From: Sulfurospirillum sp. SCADC
Lineage (GTDB): Bacteria > Campylobacterota > Campylobacteria > Campylobacterales > Sulfurospirillaceae
DNA: 64,000 nt
Assembly (NCBI RefSeq): GCF_000743525.1
Contig: NZ_JQGK01000015.1
Span: forward strand, 1-64,000
Direction: 5' to 3'
Shown: positions 45,686 through 54,855 of the stretch, one piece after another
Layout: each line of letters opens with the position of its first letter
Position numbering within the stretch: position 1 is the stretch's first letter
Position numbers and translations under genes: made by a program
Notes under the pieces: generated by a model
Databases searched by the model: none
What the model saw: only the letters and a program-made list of their open reading frames with translations
What the model was told of the DNA's origin: nothing

Positions 45686-46354
45686 ATGCTTCAAAAATAT
45701 GAAGAGAGACTTATTGAGATCAAAAAAATGTTGATTGATTTAGGTGCTGAAATCTCTATGGCAAGTGAAAAAGCTCTTTGCGGTATGGAAAGTTTAGATA
45801 TATCTCGTTTTGACTCGGCAAAAACCCTTCTTAAAAACATTGAAAACAGAGCCAATACTATTGATAATGAAATTGTTGTCGCCCTTGCTCTTTTTGGACC
45901 GGAAGCCAAAGACTTACGTAAAATGGTTGCGTATCTTAAAATCACCAATGAACTGGTCAAGATTGCTGAAAATATCCGTGGATTTAGTAAACGTATGGCG
46001 CAACATCTTCAAGGCGATATACCGTTTGTCTCTTTGCATGAATACTCTATACATTTGTGTAAAACATCGATCAAAGCGGTCACATTAGCCATCAGCACCA
46101 TCGAAATTGCTGACCCAGAGACACTCGAAGACATCTACCGTCGTGTTAAAGTGGAAGAGAGCAAAAGCGATGATCTTTACTCTATTTTAGAAAAGAACAT
46201 CCTCAGCGACATTGCAAAACTGATCGACCAATCAGCTGATTTTATCCAAATCCTCAGCACCATGCGAAAGTTGGAGCGTATGGCAGATCGCAGTGTAAAT
46301 ATTGTACAATTAATGATCTTTGCGCGCGTGGGCGGAGAGATGAAGACCTATTAA
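45686..46354 (+). CDS. phoU: PhoU-family phosphate signalling protein
   Basis: All-helical cytoplasmic protein with two PhoU repeats (LGAEISMASEKAL...LVKIAENIRGFSKRM; ILSTMRKLERMADRSVNIVQL with the E/D-x-x-x-D metal sites). In known systems PhoU links PstSCAB activity to the PhoR kinase. 222 residues. Followed 50 bases later by the response-regulator and kinase genes, so one phoU-phoB-phoR operon. Confidence 0.88.
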   Translation: MLQKYEERLIEIKKMLIDLGAEISMASEKALCGMESLDISRFDSAKTLLKNIENRANTIDNEIVVALALFGPEAKDLRKMVAYLKITNELVKIAENIRGFSKRMAQHLQGDIPFVSLHEYSIHLCKTSIKAVTLAISTIEIADPETLEDIYRRVKVEESKSDDLYSILEKNILSDIAKLIDQSADFIQILSTMRKLERMADRSVNIVQLMIFARVGGEMKTY

Positions 46355-46404
46355 TGCAACACGCATTTTAAGCGCTTTGAATTTTTCGTGTATTATGAGG
46401 TAAA

Positions 46405-47076
46405 ATGAAACAGACTATTTTGATTATTGAAGATGAGGAAGATTTACTCGAACTTTTAGAGTATCATCTTCAAAAAGAGGGTTACGAAACCTTGGGTTTT
46501 TTAAGCAGTAAAAATGTTGAAAAATGCCTGCAAGAAGAGCCCATCGACCTTTTGATTGTGGACCGCAACCTTCCGGGGGTGGAAGGGAGTGAATTTGTAG
46601 AGAGCTTGCGTAAAAAAGGGTTCTCTCAAGCGGTTATTTTCGTCACCGCCAAGAACAGCGATACCCACATCGAAGAGGGATTTTTAAGAGGCTGTGATGA
46701 CTACGTCACAAAGCCTTACAATATGAAAGAGCTGTTGCTTCGCATCAAAGCTATCTTAGCACGCACCGCACCTGAAAGCAAAAACACGCTCTCCTATCGC
46801 GATCTTATCTTAGACCTTGAAGCACACCGCTTGTCTGTCAATGACAAAGATGTGGAGCTGACCAAGCTGGAGTTTGATCTGCTTAAAACGATGATTGAAA
46901 ATAAAAACGCTGTTTTAAGCCGTGAATTTTTGCTCGAACATGTCTGGAAAAACGATGAATTTTTTCAAGATAAAACGGTCAATGTCGCCATCAATCGCCT
47001 CAAACAAAAGATAGACCCCACCAAAGAGAAAGAGTACATCAAATCCATCTGGGGAGTAGGATATAGCTTATGCTAA
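46405..47076 (+). CDS. phoB: PhoB-like OmpR-family response regulator
   Basis: Receiver domain with Asp53 in LLIVDRNLPG, Thr81 and Lys103 in VTKPY; C-terminal winged helix (LTKLEFDLLKTM, VNVAINRLKQKI, SIWGVGYSLC). It sits between phoU and a PhoR-type kinase and probably binds the boxes seen upstream. It overlaps the kinase by seven bases. A regulator of another signal is possible, but context favours phosphate. Confidence 0.85.
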   Translation: MKQTILIIEDEEDLLELLEYHLQKEGYETLGFLSSKNVEKCLQEEPIDLLIVDRNLPGVEGSEFVESLRKKGFSQAVIFVTAKNSDTHIEEGFLRGCDDYVTKPYNMKELLLRIKAILARTAPESKNTLSYRDLILDLEAHRLSVNDKDVELTKLEFDLLKTMIENKNAVLSREFLLEHVWKNDEFFQDKTVNVAINRLKQKIDPTKEKEYIKSIWGVGYSLC

Positions 47077-48470
47077 TGCTGCATCAACACGTTACACGTG
47101 CCCTTCTCGCTCTTTTTCTTGGTACCTTATGTCTTTCGGGTTTAGTCAGTTATTTTACGATTAAAAGCGACAACATTGAACGCTACCAAATGGAGCTTGA
47201 GTCGCACATCAAGATCATCAAACACCAACTTCCTGCTGTCGAAGACCTTGAAGCGTTTGCAAAGATGATCAAAGAGAGCTCAAACATTCGTTTTACCCTC
47301 ATTGATGAAACAGGTGCTGTACTGGTTGATAGCGACAAAGACAATGAAACGATGGACAACCACGCACGCCGTGAAGAGATCATCAAAGCACAAAAGATGG
47401 AATTTGCCCATTCGGTGCGTTTTTCTGACTCAGTGCAGAGCAATTTTTTATACGTAGCACACTGTTTTAAACTTAATGATCGCACGGTGTTTTTACGCCT
47501 CGCCACCAACATTGACACCATTATGCACACGTTTTACGACCTGTGGCTCAAACTGACCATTATCTTCGGTCTTAACATCTTAGCAGGACTCTATGGCGCG
47601 TATGTGTTCAGCCAAAAAGTGCGTCACGAAATCGACAAAATCGTCGAAAATCTCCAACAAATTGCCGATAAAGACTACAAAATCAGCCTATCATCGCACT
47701 TCTGTTTGGAGTTTTTTGAGATTGCCAATTACCTTAAAAAGTTAGCAGCCAAATTGGAAAAACGCGCGAAACAAAAACGCAAATACACTGCCAAAATCAA
47801 GCTCATAAGTCAACAAAGAAGCGACGTCATCTCAGCCATCAGCCATGAGTTTAAAAACCCTATTGCCTCCATTATGGGCTATGCGCAAACGCTTCTGGAT
47901 GATCCGCATGCAAACCCACAAATCAGGGAGCGCTTTTTAGGTAAAATTGTTCAAAATGGACAAAAAATCTCTGGGATGATCGACCGTCTCACGCTGACCA
48001 CTAAATTTGAAAATGGCGACTTTACCACACAAAACAGCACGTTTGACGTGGTCAAAATGACACAAGACATCGCGCAAAACTTTAGGGAAAAACATCACAA
48101 TCGCCCTATCGTCTGCACCCTTCCTGAGACATTTCCCATTACAGCAGATCGCACGATGATCGAAATCGTCATCTCCAATCTCATCGACAACGCCCTCAAA
48201 TACTCCGACGATACCATCGAGATTTACCTCAAAGAGGGAGCGTTACATGTAAAAGATAATGGCGTGGGCATCAAAGAAGACGAGATCGAAAAAGTGACCC
48301 AAAAGTTCTACCGCTCCAACTCGCATTCGTGGGACAATTCGATGGGACTTGGGCTTGCATTGGTGAATTACATCCTCAAGATGCACAACTCCATGCTTGA
48401 AATACAAAGTAGCTTAGGCGTAGGATCTGATTTTTCATTTAAATTACCTTCAAACAATGTTGTATTATGA
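47070..48470 (+). CDS. phoR: PhoR-like sensor histidine kinase
   Basis: N-terminal helix (~10-30), a ~125-residue extracytoplasmic region, a second helix (~158-180), a HAMP-like segment, then the dimerisation H-box SAISHEFKNPIASIMGYA with His259 and ATPase motifs NLIDNALKYS, DNGVGI and MGLGLALV. Enteric PhoR lacks a real periplasmic domain, whereas this one has one, as in Gram-positive and epsilonproteobacterial phosphate kinases. Start at 47070 or two codons later (TAATG). Confidence 0.85.
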   Translation: MLMLHQHVTRALLALFLGTLCLSGLVSYFTIKSDNIERYQMELESHIKIIKHQLPAVEDLEAFAKMIKESSNIRFTLIDETGAVLVDSDKDNETMDNHARREEIIKAQKMEFAHSVRFSDSVQSNFLYVAHCFKLNDRTVFLRLATNIDTIMHTFYDLWLKLTIIFGLNILAGLYGAYVFSQKVRHEIDKIVENLQQIADKDYKISLSSHFCLEFFEIANYLKKLAAKLEKRAKQKRKYTAKIKLISQQRSDVISAISHEFKNPIASIMGYAQTLLDDPHANPQIRERFLGKIVQNGQKISGMIDRLTLTTKFENGDFTTQNSTFDVVKMTQDIAQNFREKHHNRPIVCTLPETFPITADRTMIEIVISNLIDNALKYSDDTIEIYLKEGALHVKDNGVGIKEDEIEKVTQKFYRSNSHSWDNSMGLGLALVNYILKMHNSMLEIQSSLGVGSDFSFKLPSNNVVL

Positions 48471-48515
48471 TACGCAGAACAAAGCGTAGCTTTTAGACAT
48501 TTACAAAGGTTTTAT

Positions 48516-48935
48516 ATGTATCAAATGGGTGAACCTCGCATCAAAATCGTCGCCATGCCAAAAGACACCAACCCCTCTGGCAATATCTTCGGAGGTTGGA
48601 TCATGTCGCAAATGGACATCGCTGGAAGTCTTGCGGTACGTGATCTCAACGTGGGACGTGTCGTAACGGTTGCCGTACAATCGATGGAATTCCGCGAAGC
48701 CGTCAAAGTGGGTGATGTGCTGAGCTGTTACGCTAAGATCATCACCGTGGGCAAAACATCGATTACCGTGCGCATCGAAGTCAATGCCGAACGCTCCATC
48801 GAAGGCACACACCGCTGTTTACATGTAACGAGCGCTGTCATCACTTACGTGAACGTCACAACCGACGGTAAAAAAACGCCGATTCCCTACACAGAAAACG
48901 AACTAGCCGCACTGGGCATTGAAGTAAAAGCGTAG
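48516..48935 (+). CDS. Acyl-CoA thioesterase, YciA type
   Basis: Hot-dog fold thioesterase of 139 residues: TNPSGNIFGGWIMSQMDIAG (catalytic helix), VVTVAVQSMEF. It hydrolyses acyl-CoA; the preferred chain length cannot be read. A palindrome copy at 48819 is read as LHVT. Confidence 0.88.
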   Translation: MYQMGEPRIKIVAMPKDTNPSGNIFGGWIMSQMDIAGSLAVRDLNVGRVVTVAVQSMEFREAVKVGDVLSCYAKIITVGKTSITVRIEVNAERSIEGTHRCLHVTSAVITYVNVTTDGKKTPIPYTENELAALGIEVKA

Positions 48936-48993
48936 CCTGCTGCGCAATGTGATACAAAGAGTCTCAACCGCTAGCCGCGCAAAGGATATGCAC

Positions 48994-49404
48994 ATGCAGT
49001 CAAAAACATGGTATGCCAATTTTACAAAGTATCTTGCCAAGCTCACGGGTAAATCAAGCACTTTTACCCTCTCCATTTTGCTCATCGTTGTCTGGCTCAT
49101 CAGTGGACCTTTTTTTGACTACAGCGATACGTGGCAACTCGTGATTAACACAACAACGACGATTATCACGTTTATGATGGTTTTTGTCATTCAAAACACT
49201 CAAAATCGCGACACAGAAGCAATGCAGGTCAAACTCGATGAGCTGATTCGCGTCACGCAAGGAGCACACAACGCTTTGCTTGATTTAGAAGAACTCGAAG
49301 AAGATCAGATTGAACAGTTTCGTAAGCATTACGAAATGCTCGCCGAAAAAGCACGAAAAGCACTCGCAAAAGGGGGCATCGACACCAATACACTCGATGA
49401 ATAA
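48994..49404 (+). CDS. Low-affinity iron permease family membrane protein
   Basis: Two hydrophobic helices (FTLSILLIVVWLISGPFF; TTIITFMMVFVIQNTQ) with the NTQNRDTEAMQVKLDELIR signature of the Iron_permease/DUF family, then an acidic helical tail. The iron-transport name comes from a distant plant/fungal annotation and is doubtful. ATG at 48994 chosen for AAAGGAT at eight bases. Confidence 0.75.
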   Translation: MQSKTWYANFTKYLAKLTGKSSTFTLSILLIVVWLISGPFFDYSDTWQLVINTTTTIITFMMVFVIQNTQNRDTEAMQVKLDELIRVTQGAHNALLDLEELEEDQIEQFRKHYEMLAEKARKALAKGGIDTNTLDE

Positions 49405-49420
49405 GCTTTACATGTAAAGA

Positions 49421-49750
49421 TCAATCCACAATAAAAAGCGTCGCCCCACACGGTGTGTACGAGCGATGTGCCATCGTCTCATCCGCCACTTCATAACTCA
49501 TGCCTGCCTTCAGAAGATGCACTTCGCCATTTGCAAGCTCCGTGTAAAGTTCACCCTCTAAACACAAAAGAATATGCCCCTTTTGACACCAATGGTCAGC
49601 TTTATACCCTGCGGTATATTCCACCATGCGCACACGAATGTCGCCACACTGCTTCGTTCGCCAAAACGCACTGCCACTTTCACCTTTGTGCTCTACTTTT
49701 TCGATATTTTCCCAATCGGTTGTGGCGAAGGGGATATTGGTCATTTGCAT
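49421..49750 (-). CDS. DHCW-motif cupin protein
   Basis: Small cupin (109 residues) with the ADHWCQKGHILLCLEGEL motif that names its family. Probably a metal-binding beta-barrel. Its start overlaps the HxlR gene end (ATG inside CATGCAAATGA), so they are co-expressed. Confidence 0.85.
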   Translation of the reverse strand: MQMTNIPFATTDWENIEKVEHKGESGSAFWRTKQCGDIRVRMVEYTAGYKADHWCQKGHILLCLEGELYTELANGEVHLLKAGMSYEVADETMAHRSYTPCGATLFIVD

Positions 49751-50094
49751 GGAATATCTTCTTTCCCACCGTATTTCACGGCATATACTTCACCGAAAAC
49801 GTACATGGAGTTCAAGACTTTTTCAAGCTCTAAACCGATGGGGCTGAGTGCATATTCCACGCGTGGGGGGACTTCTGCAAATACGGTTCGTTCGATGATG
49901 TGGTCTGCTTCAAGCTCTTTGAGCTTTTGGGTTACGGTTTTTTGTGTGACCTGAGGGAATGCTTCACAGATCTCTTTAAACCGCTTTTGACCGCTTAGCA
50001 AAATGTAGACGATAAAGATTTTACTCTTGTCATTGATGATGCTCAGTGTCAGCTCCACAGGGCAGTGGAACTCTTTTTCGTTAATTGTTATCAT
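49741..50094 (-). CDS. HxlR-family transcriptional regulator
   Basis: Winged-helix repressor: CPVELTLSIINDKSKIFIVYILL, FKEICEAFPQVTQKTVTQKLKELE and VEYALSPIGLEL. Start at the ATG 50094 (GAGGTG upstream). It diverges from an NAD(P)H oxidoreductase gene, a common HxlR pairing; it probably senses electrophiles or quinones and controls that gene. Confidence 0.9.
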   Translation of the reverse strand: MITINEKEFHCPVELTLSIINDKSKIFIVYILLSGQKRFKEICEAFPQVTQKTVTQKLKELEADHIIERTVFAEVPPRVEYALSPIGLELEKVLNSMYVFGEVYAVKYGGKEDIPCK

Positions 50095-50218
50095 ACTATT
50101 CACCTCTTGTTTTGAATTATACCATAATAACCATTTTTGTTCTTTACTTACTTTTTTTTCTCTAAGGTAATTATAAGTCGTTTAGGTATATATTTTCCAA
50201 ATTATTCAAGGAGAACGT

Positions 50219-50782
50219 ATGAAAAAAACATTAATTATTTTAGCCCATCCGAATATGGCGGAATCTAACGTCAATAAAGCGCTGATACAGAGCATTCAAA
50301 ACGAACCACACATCACCGTACACGATCTGTATGCGACCTATAAAACCATCGAAGCCATTGATGTGGCGAAAGAACAAGCTCTCTTAGTCCAATTTGACCG
50401 CATCATCTTTCAATTTCCACTCTACTGGTACAGCGCTCCTGCTATGTTAAAAGAGTGGCAAGATAAAATGCTAGGGTATGGCTTTGCGTATGGACCAGAA
50501 GGCAGTAAACTCGCAGGGAAAGAGAGCAAAATCGTTGTGAGTGCAGGTTCCCCCGAATACGCATATCAAGCAGGCTTTTACAACAACTTTACGCTCAGTG
50601 AATACTTAAGACCTTTGCAGTCAACGATTTTGTTTACGGGTATGGAGTTTAAAGGGATTTTTGCGGTGTATGGAGCGATGAAACTGAGCGCTGAAGCACT
50701 GGAAAAAGATGTGAAAACATACCAAACCGTCCTAAGAACAGATGACTGGAGCAGCTCACTGTTTAAATTTCTAGCAAGCTAA
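50219..50782 (+). CDS. NAD(P)H-dependent flavodoxin-fold oxidoreductase
   Basis: Flavodoxin_2 fold (MdaB/KefF-like): LIILAHPNMAESNVNKAL, FQFPLYWYSAPAMLKEW, VVSAGSPEYAY. A quinone or nitro-compound reductase is typical. AAGGAG precedes the ATG. It faces the HxlR regulator across a 124-base interval. Confidence 0.9.
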   Translation: MKKTLIILAHPNMAESNVNKALIQSIQNEPHITVHDLYATYKTIEAIDVAKEQALLVQFDRIIFQFPLYWYSAPAMLKEWQDKMLGYGFAYGPEGSKLAGKESKIVVSAGSPEYAYQAGFYNNFTLSEYLRPLQSTILFTGMEFKGIFAVYGAMKLSAEALEKDVKTYQTVLRTDDWSSSLFKFLAS

Positions 50783-50784
50783 CC

Positions 50785-50805
50785 AAGAGGGTTTCAAACC
50801 CTCTT
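50785..50805. terminator. Hairpin between convergent genes
   Basis: AAGAGGGTTT-C-AAACCCTCTT spans the 23 bases between two convergent stop codons. The 7-base GC-rich stem is stable but no T-run follows in either direction. Confidence 0.6.
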
Positions 50806-52509
50806 CTACGACTGTGGCAGGACGATGTGCATACACAGTCCGCTTTGTTCATTGCGCGCACTAATAGAGCCTTGCATGTTCTGCTCGATGATCTGCTTGG
50901 CGATGTAAAGCCCCGTCCCACTGCCACTTGTGGGGTCTTTGGTTGTGAAAAATGGGTCGAAAAGATAGGGAAGCTGCGCCTCTTCCACGCCACCTGCATT
51001 ATCTAAAACCTCAATGACAATGCTCTGCTCTTGTAAAAAGCCTTTGATACGAATCGTTCCATGAGCAATTTCACGCCTTAAAATGGCATCTTTGGCGTTA
51101 TTGATAAGCACTAAAAGGACATGCGAAAGCTCTTTTTTAAAGTTATGAATGACGATGTCTTCGGGACACTCCACCTCAAACGTCATATCTTTATTGGCGA
51201 GTCCTCCATCGGTGATCTTGATGCTCTCTTCAATCGATCTACGTAACATAAAGTCCACCTTAGAACCCTCTTGTGAAAAAAAGTCTTTGAACTCCTCGAT
51301 CAAAGAAGACATCAGTGCGATGTGCTCTCGAAGCTTGATGATCTCCTCTTCAAGCCCCTCTTTCGTCAACTTTTCCATCTTGCTCTCTAGGTAGATCTTA
51401 CTGACAACCACACTGATGGTATTGAGCGGTTGGCGCCACTGATGCGCAATGCTGCTAAGCATCTCTCCAAGGGCTGCAAACTTGGCTTGTTGAAACAGCA
51501 CTCTGTCTTTGAGTCGACTTTTTTCAACCTCTTGTTCGACCTTTTGCTCCAAGTGGGCATTGAGCTCTTCGAGCTTATGTTTAGCGTCAAAGGATTCGCA
51601 CAGTTCTGTCGCGATGGCTCCGTATTCGTTCTCTTTAAGGAGGTATTTTCGTAAAATCGTTTTGTCTTTGTGCTCAAGTGCCAGCATAATGTCGCGCAAC
51701 GGAAGAGAGATAAACTTCATGATCAAAACGATGAAAACCACCATCATCAAAGCGGTGATCACAAAACTGAGCTTTAAATCTTGGATGGCGTACTCATCGA
51801 GATATTTCCCCATTTGATTTTTGGAGCTTAAGTAGAGCGTTACTGCCGTTTTCCCATCAAAGCCTAAGAGCGGAAGATCGTGAATGATCGTGTAAGGTTC
51901 TGCTATTTTTTTACCAAAATTGATCTCAGCGATGCCATAGCTATTGAGCTTTTGCATCCATGCCATGTCCCATAGTTTGCCAATGACCAAAAACCCTTCT
52001 GCTGGATGCGTGGCATCAATGGAAGTACCTAGGTCATGAATGGGGGCTATAAAAAACTCCACCAACCCTTCGTCTCGCTTCACAAAAAAGTGCTTCAACG
52101 ACGCATCGTTCAAGGAGAGCTGATCTACTGCAAATAAAGAAGAGAGATCGCTTAAAAACGGTTGACTGGTTTCATTAAAAAAGGGGATTTTGTTTTGATC
52201 AAGAAGAAAAAAGAGATCGACATTCAGTTGCTTGAGCGAGCCTCCAAAATTGTCTTCAAACCACGTTTGATCACGATTTTTGACCGCCACAATGACTTGT
52301 TTTGCGGCGGAAATATCTAAGGTTTGCTTGCGGTAAGGCTCCGCTTTGTCCAGCATAAGCTGTTTAAAGTTTTCACTCATCTCTTGTGCGTAGTGTTGTG
52401 AGAGCGCTTCAACCTCTTCGCGGTCCTCTTTCCAGTTGTAAAACTCAAAGGCAATCATACCGAGCAAAACCAACATGGTTAAACTAAAAAAGGAGGCTTT
52501 GACGCTCAT
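50806..52509 (-). CDS. Sensor histidine kinase with CHASE-like periplasmic domain
   Basis: Helix ~7-23, periplasmic sensor to ~245 (CHASE4-like: HDLGTSIDATHPAEGF, LLGFDGKTAVTLYLS), second helix ~247-268, coiled coil, H-box SSIAHQWRQPLN (His356) and ATPase motifs NNAKDAI, DNAGGV, GTGLYIAKQII. I set the ATG at 52509 (AAGGAG upstream, 567 residues); longer readings run back into queC. No response regulator is adjacent, so it is an orphan. A palindrome copy (52530) lies between it and queC. Confidence 0.85.
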   Translation of the reverse strand: MSVKASFFSLTMLVLLGMIAFEFYNWKEDREEVEALSQHYAQEMSENFKQLMLDKAEPYRKQTLDISAAKQVIVAVKNRDQTWFEDNFGGSLKQLNVDLFFLLDQNKIPFFNETSQPFLSDLSSLFAVDQLSLNDASLKHFFVKRDEGLVEFFIAPIHDLGTSIDATHPAEGFLVIGKLWDMAWMQKLNSYGIAEINFGKKIAEPYTIIHDLPLLGFDGKTAVTLYLSSKNQMGKYLDEYAIQDLKLSFVITALMMVVFIVLIMKFISLPLRDIMLALEHKDKTILRKYLLKENEYGAIATELCESFDAKHKLEELNAHLEQKVEQEVEKSRLKDRVLFQQAKFAALGEMLSSIAHQWRQPLNTISVVVSKIYLESKMEKLTKEGLEEEIIKLREHIALMSSLIEEFKDFFSQEGSKVDFMLRRSIEESIKITDGGLANKDMTFEVECPEDIVIHNFKKELSHVLLVLINNAKDAILRREIAHGTIRIKGFLQEQSIVIEVLDNAGGVEEAQLPYLFDPFFTTKDPTSGSGTGLYIAKQIIEQNMQGSISARNEQSGLCMHIVLPQS

Positions 52510-52543
52510 TAACTGCTCCTTGCAGATGTTTACATGTAAAGAT

Positions 52544-53224
52544 TTAAATCGATTGTGTGTAGGCTTCCCATCCTGCTTTTCGCAGTACACAGGCAGGGCA
52601 TTTTCCACAGCCATATCCCCATGCGTGCTTTTCACTGTGGTCACCATTATAGCATGTATGCGACTCATCAATGACAAGCTCCAAAACGCCCTCTTGGGCT
52701 GAAAGTTCAAAGGTTTCAGCCTTGGTAAGGTGCATCAAAGGGGAGTGAAATGTAATGTTCGCTTCACTGCCAAGATTAAGGGCAAGTTCCAATGCCTTAA
52801 CAAAGGGTTCCCTGCAATCAGGATACCCCGAATAATCGGTCTGATTGACCCCAATGATGATATGCTCTATCCCTTGTTTTTGTGCAAACGCGTGTGCGAG
52901 GGTAAAAAAGATCGCGTTGCGATTGGGAACAAACGAGGCAGGAAGATTGGTGTGGGTTTTGTGGTGCGCGCCAATGTCTTGTGTTCCGTCGATAAGCGCG
53001 GAGTCATTGATCTGTGAAAAGGCATCTAAACTTAAAAGAGTATTCTTTACATGTAAAGCCTTAGCGATCTTCTCCGCCTGCGCAATTTCCACACAATGCT
53101 TTTGCCCGTAATCAAACGTAATGCTCTCAACGCTATCAAAACGGTTCTTCGCCCAACCCAGACAGGTCGTACTGTCTTGCCCACCACTAAAAACCACCAA
53201 CGCTTTGGAAGCAATTTTAGCCAT
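52544..53224 (-). CDS. queC: 7-cyano-7-deazaguanine (preQ0) synthase
   Basis: ATP-dependent conversion of 7-carboxy-7-deazaguanine to preQ0, a queuosine precursor: VVFSGGQDSTTCLGWA (PP-loop), IIGVNQTDYSGYPDCR and the zinc site CGKCPACVLR. One palindrome at 53047 is read as LHVK. It overlaps queE by one base (TAATG). Confidence 0.95.
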   Translation of the reverse strand: MAKIASKALVVFSGGQDSTTCLGWAKNRFDSVESITFDYGQKHCVEIAQAEKIAKALHVKNTLLSLDAFSQINDSALIDGTQDIGAHHKTHTNLPASFVPNRNAIFFTLAHAFAQKQGIEHIIIGVNQTDYSGYPDCREPFVKALELALNLGSEANITFHSPLMHLTKAETFELSAQEGVLELVIDESHTCYNGDHSEKHAWGYGCGKCPACVLRKAGWEAYTQSI

Positions 53225-53802
53225 TATTCCACTCCTAAAAACTTGTGCAACTGCACACTTAAGATAAATTGTGGATGTGCTTTGACAAACTCCACACAGA
53301 AATTCACGTTCTCTTTATTGGGTCGGTCGACCTCATTTTGCGGTTGAATGAAGATGGGTTTGTAGCTTTTAAACGCCAAGATTTTCTCCACATCGGAGCT
53401 TTTACTCACCACAAATTTGACCTCATCGTAACCATGTTTCTCAATATTATCCCACTCTTTGGGGCTGTATGTTACCCAATTTGCATTGGCAATATTGGAG
53501 AAATTATGACCGTTTGTCTCCACCGCCACCGAGTACATGTACGCCTGCAAATACTCAATAAACCCATTGAGATTGTAAATCGTAGGCTCACCACCCGTGA
53601 TGATCACGTGCATCGAAGGGTACACCTTGATGCGCTCTAAAATCGCATCAAACGCAAGGCTCTCATACGCCCCTTTGTGCAACAGTTCATCGCAAAAACT
53701 ACAGGTGAGATTGCACCCATGCAGACGAATAAAAATGGAAGGAACACCGACCTGCGTGCCTTCGCCTTGGATAGAATAAAATATTTCGACGATTTTTAAC
53801 AT
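53224..53802 (-). CDS. queE: 7-carboxy-7-deazaguanine synthase (radical SAM)
   Basis: Radical SAM enzyme making 7-carboxy-7-deazaguanine from the QueD product. It has the CNLTCSFCDE cluster motif, VIITGGEPTIYN and FIQPQNEVDRP. 192 residues, a compact member. It starts 15 bases from the restriction gene, so the queuosine genes abut an unrelated system. Confidence 0.92.
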   Translation of the reverse strand: MLKIVEIFYSIQGEGTQVGVPSIFIRLHGCNLTCSFCDELLHKGAYESLAFDAILERIKVYPSMHVIITGGEPTIYNLNGFIEYLQAYMYSVAVETNGHNFSNIANANWVTYSPKEWDNIEKHGYDEVKFVVSKSSDVEKILAFKSYKPIFIQPQNEVDRPNKENVNFCVEFVKAHPQFILSVQLHKFLGVE

Positions 53803-53817
53803 AACGCTCTTTCTTTT

Positions 53818-54855
53818 TTAAATATCATGTGTTAATTTTAATAACACTTCCATAGTCAAACTTTTTGTTGAAAAGATACCTTCGATCTTTTGCAAAGATG
53901 TATTCATTTGATATACTTCATCGGATACAAATAGGTAAACTCCATGTTGACGTATCGCTTTAGCCTTATCTTCTGTTAGATCAAGTCCCAAGGTAATTTC
54001 AATCATTACATCTATTGAACTCATTTGTGCTGTTTTGATAAACTGTTTATATCGCTCTCGTAGAGTTCTTTTAGCTCCAATTCCATAAGTTTTACCATTT
54101 AACTCAAAAAAGAAATCAAACTCTGTTAAACTATCGTCACTGTCATGTATTTTTTTGATTTTACTGCTATCCATGCCTATTTTTAGTAAAACAGATAAAA
54201 TTCTATCTTCATAGTTTGATCCACTATCTGAAGTAATAGATTGATTAACACTTTCACTAAACATTAGCATAAAAATTTGATTTGGTTCAAGCCCTTGCTG
54301 TTTTAAGCTTTTTGCAGAGAATGCTAATTTTTTTACAAACTCTTCTGCATCTTTTGAAATAAAATTTGTTTCTTCATTTTCTAATCTTTCAAAAAACATT
54401 AAAGATAATAATGCCCCACTCACTCTTGTTGAATAAGGACTAAAAAGTGTAACTTTATCATACTTTAATGACAGAGGATCTAAGTTGTCTAGCTTTGCTA
54501 CATCTAATAAATCTTTTGTTTTTGCTTCCTGCAACAACAAATCTTTAATCATATAAAGTTTTAAACTAAAAATAAAAAGCTCATTATCATTTTCTGTCTC
54601 TACAATATCAAATATATCAATAAGAAAACTTTGACTTTGCAAACCTGTTTTGCTAGAACCAAAAATAGATGAAACCTTTTCCAACATCATAAGTTTAAAA
54701 TTGGCTGTTTTTGTCAAACTATAAATTTCAAAAATATTTTTTGCTTGTTTATCTGTTAATTTTGCCTTAACCAAGTATTTGAGAAAAAAATAAAATTTTA
54801 AATTGATGTCAAATTTCTCTTTTTTAATCTCTAGTTTTTCAAACTTCACATTCAA
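53818..54855 (-). CDS. Type II restriction endonuclease (putative)
   Basis: Paired with the methyltransferase upstream. The likely nuclease core is SGSNYEDRIL, EFDFFFELNG and GIGAKRTLRERYKQF, fitting PD-(D/E)xK-type metal ligands and the K-R-T-LRERY-x-Q element common in type II enzymes. AT-rich, with no iterated palindrome, unlike most surrounding genes. It overlaps the methyltransferase by four bases (ATGA). Specificity not readable. Confidence 0.75.
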   Translation of the reverse strand: MNVKFEKLEIKKEKFDINLKFYFFLKYLVKAKLTDKQAKNIFEIYSLTKTANFKLMMLEKVSSIFGSSKTGLQSQSFLIDIFDIVETENDNELFIFSLKLYMIKDLLLQEAKTKDLLDVAKLDNLDPLSLKYDKVTLFSPYSTRVSGALLSLMFFERLENEETNFISKDAEEFVKKLAFSAKSLKQQGLEPNQIFMLMFSESVNQSITSDSGSNYEDRILSVLLKIGMDSSKIKKIHDSDDSLTEFDFFFELNGKTYGIGAKRTLRERYKQFIKTAQMSSIDVMIEITLGLDLTEDKAKAIRQHGVYLFVSDEVYQMNTSLQKIEGIFSTKSLTMEVLLKLTHDI

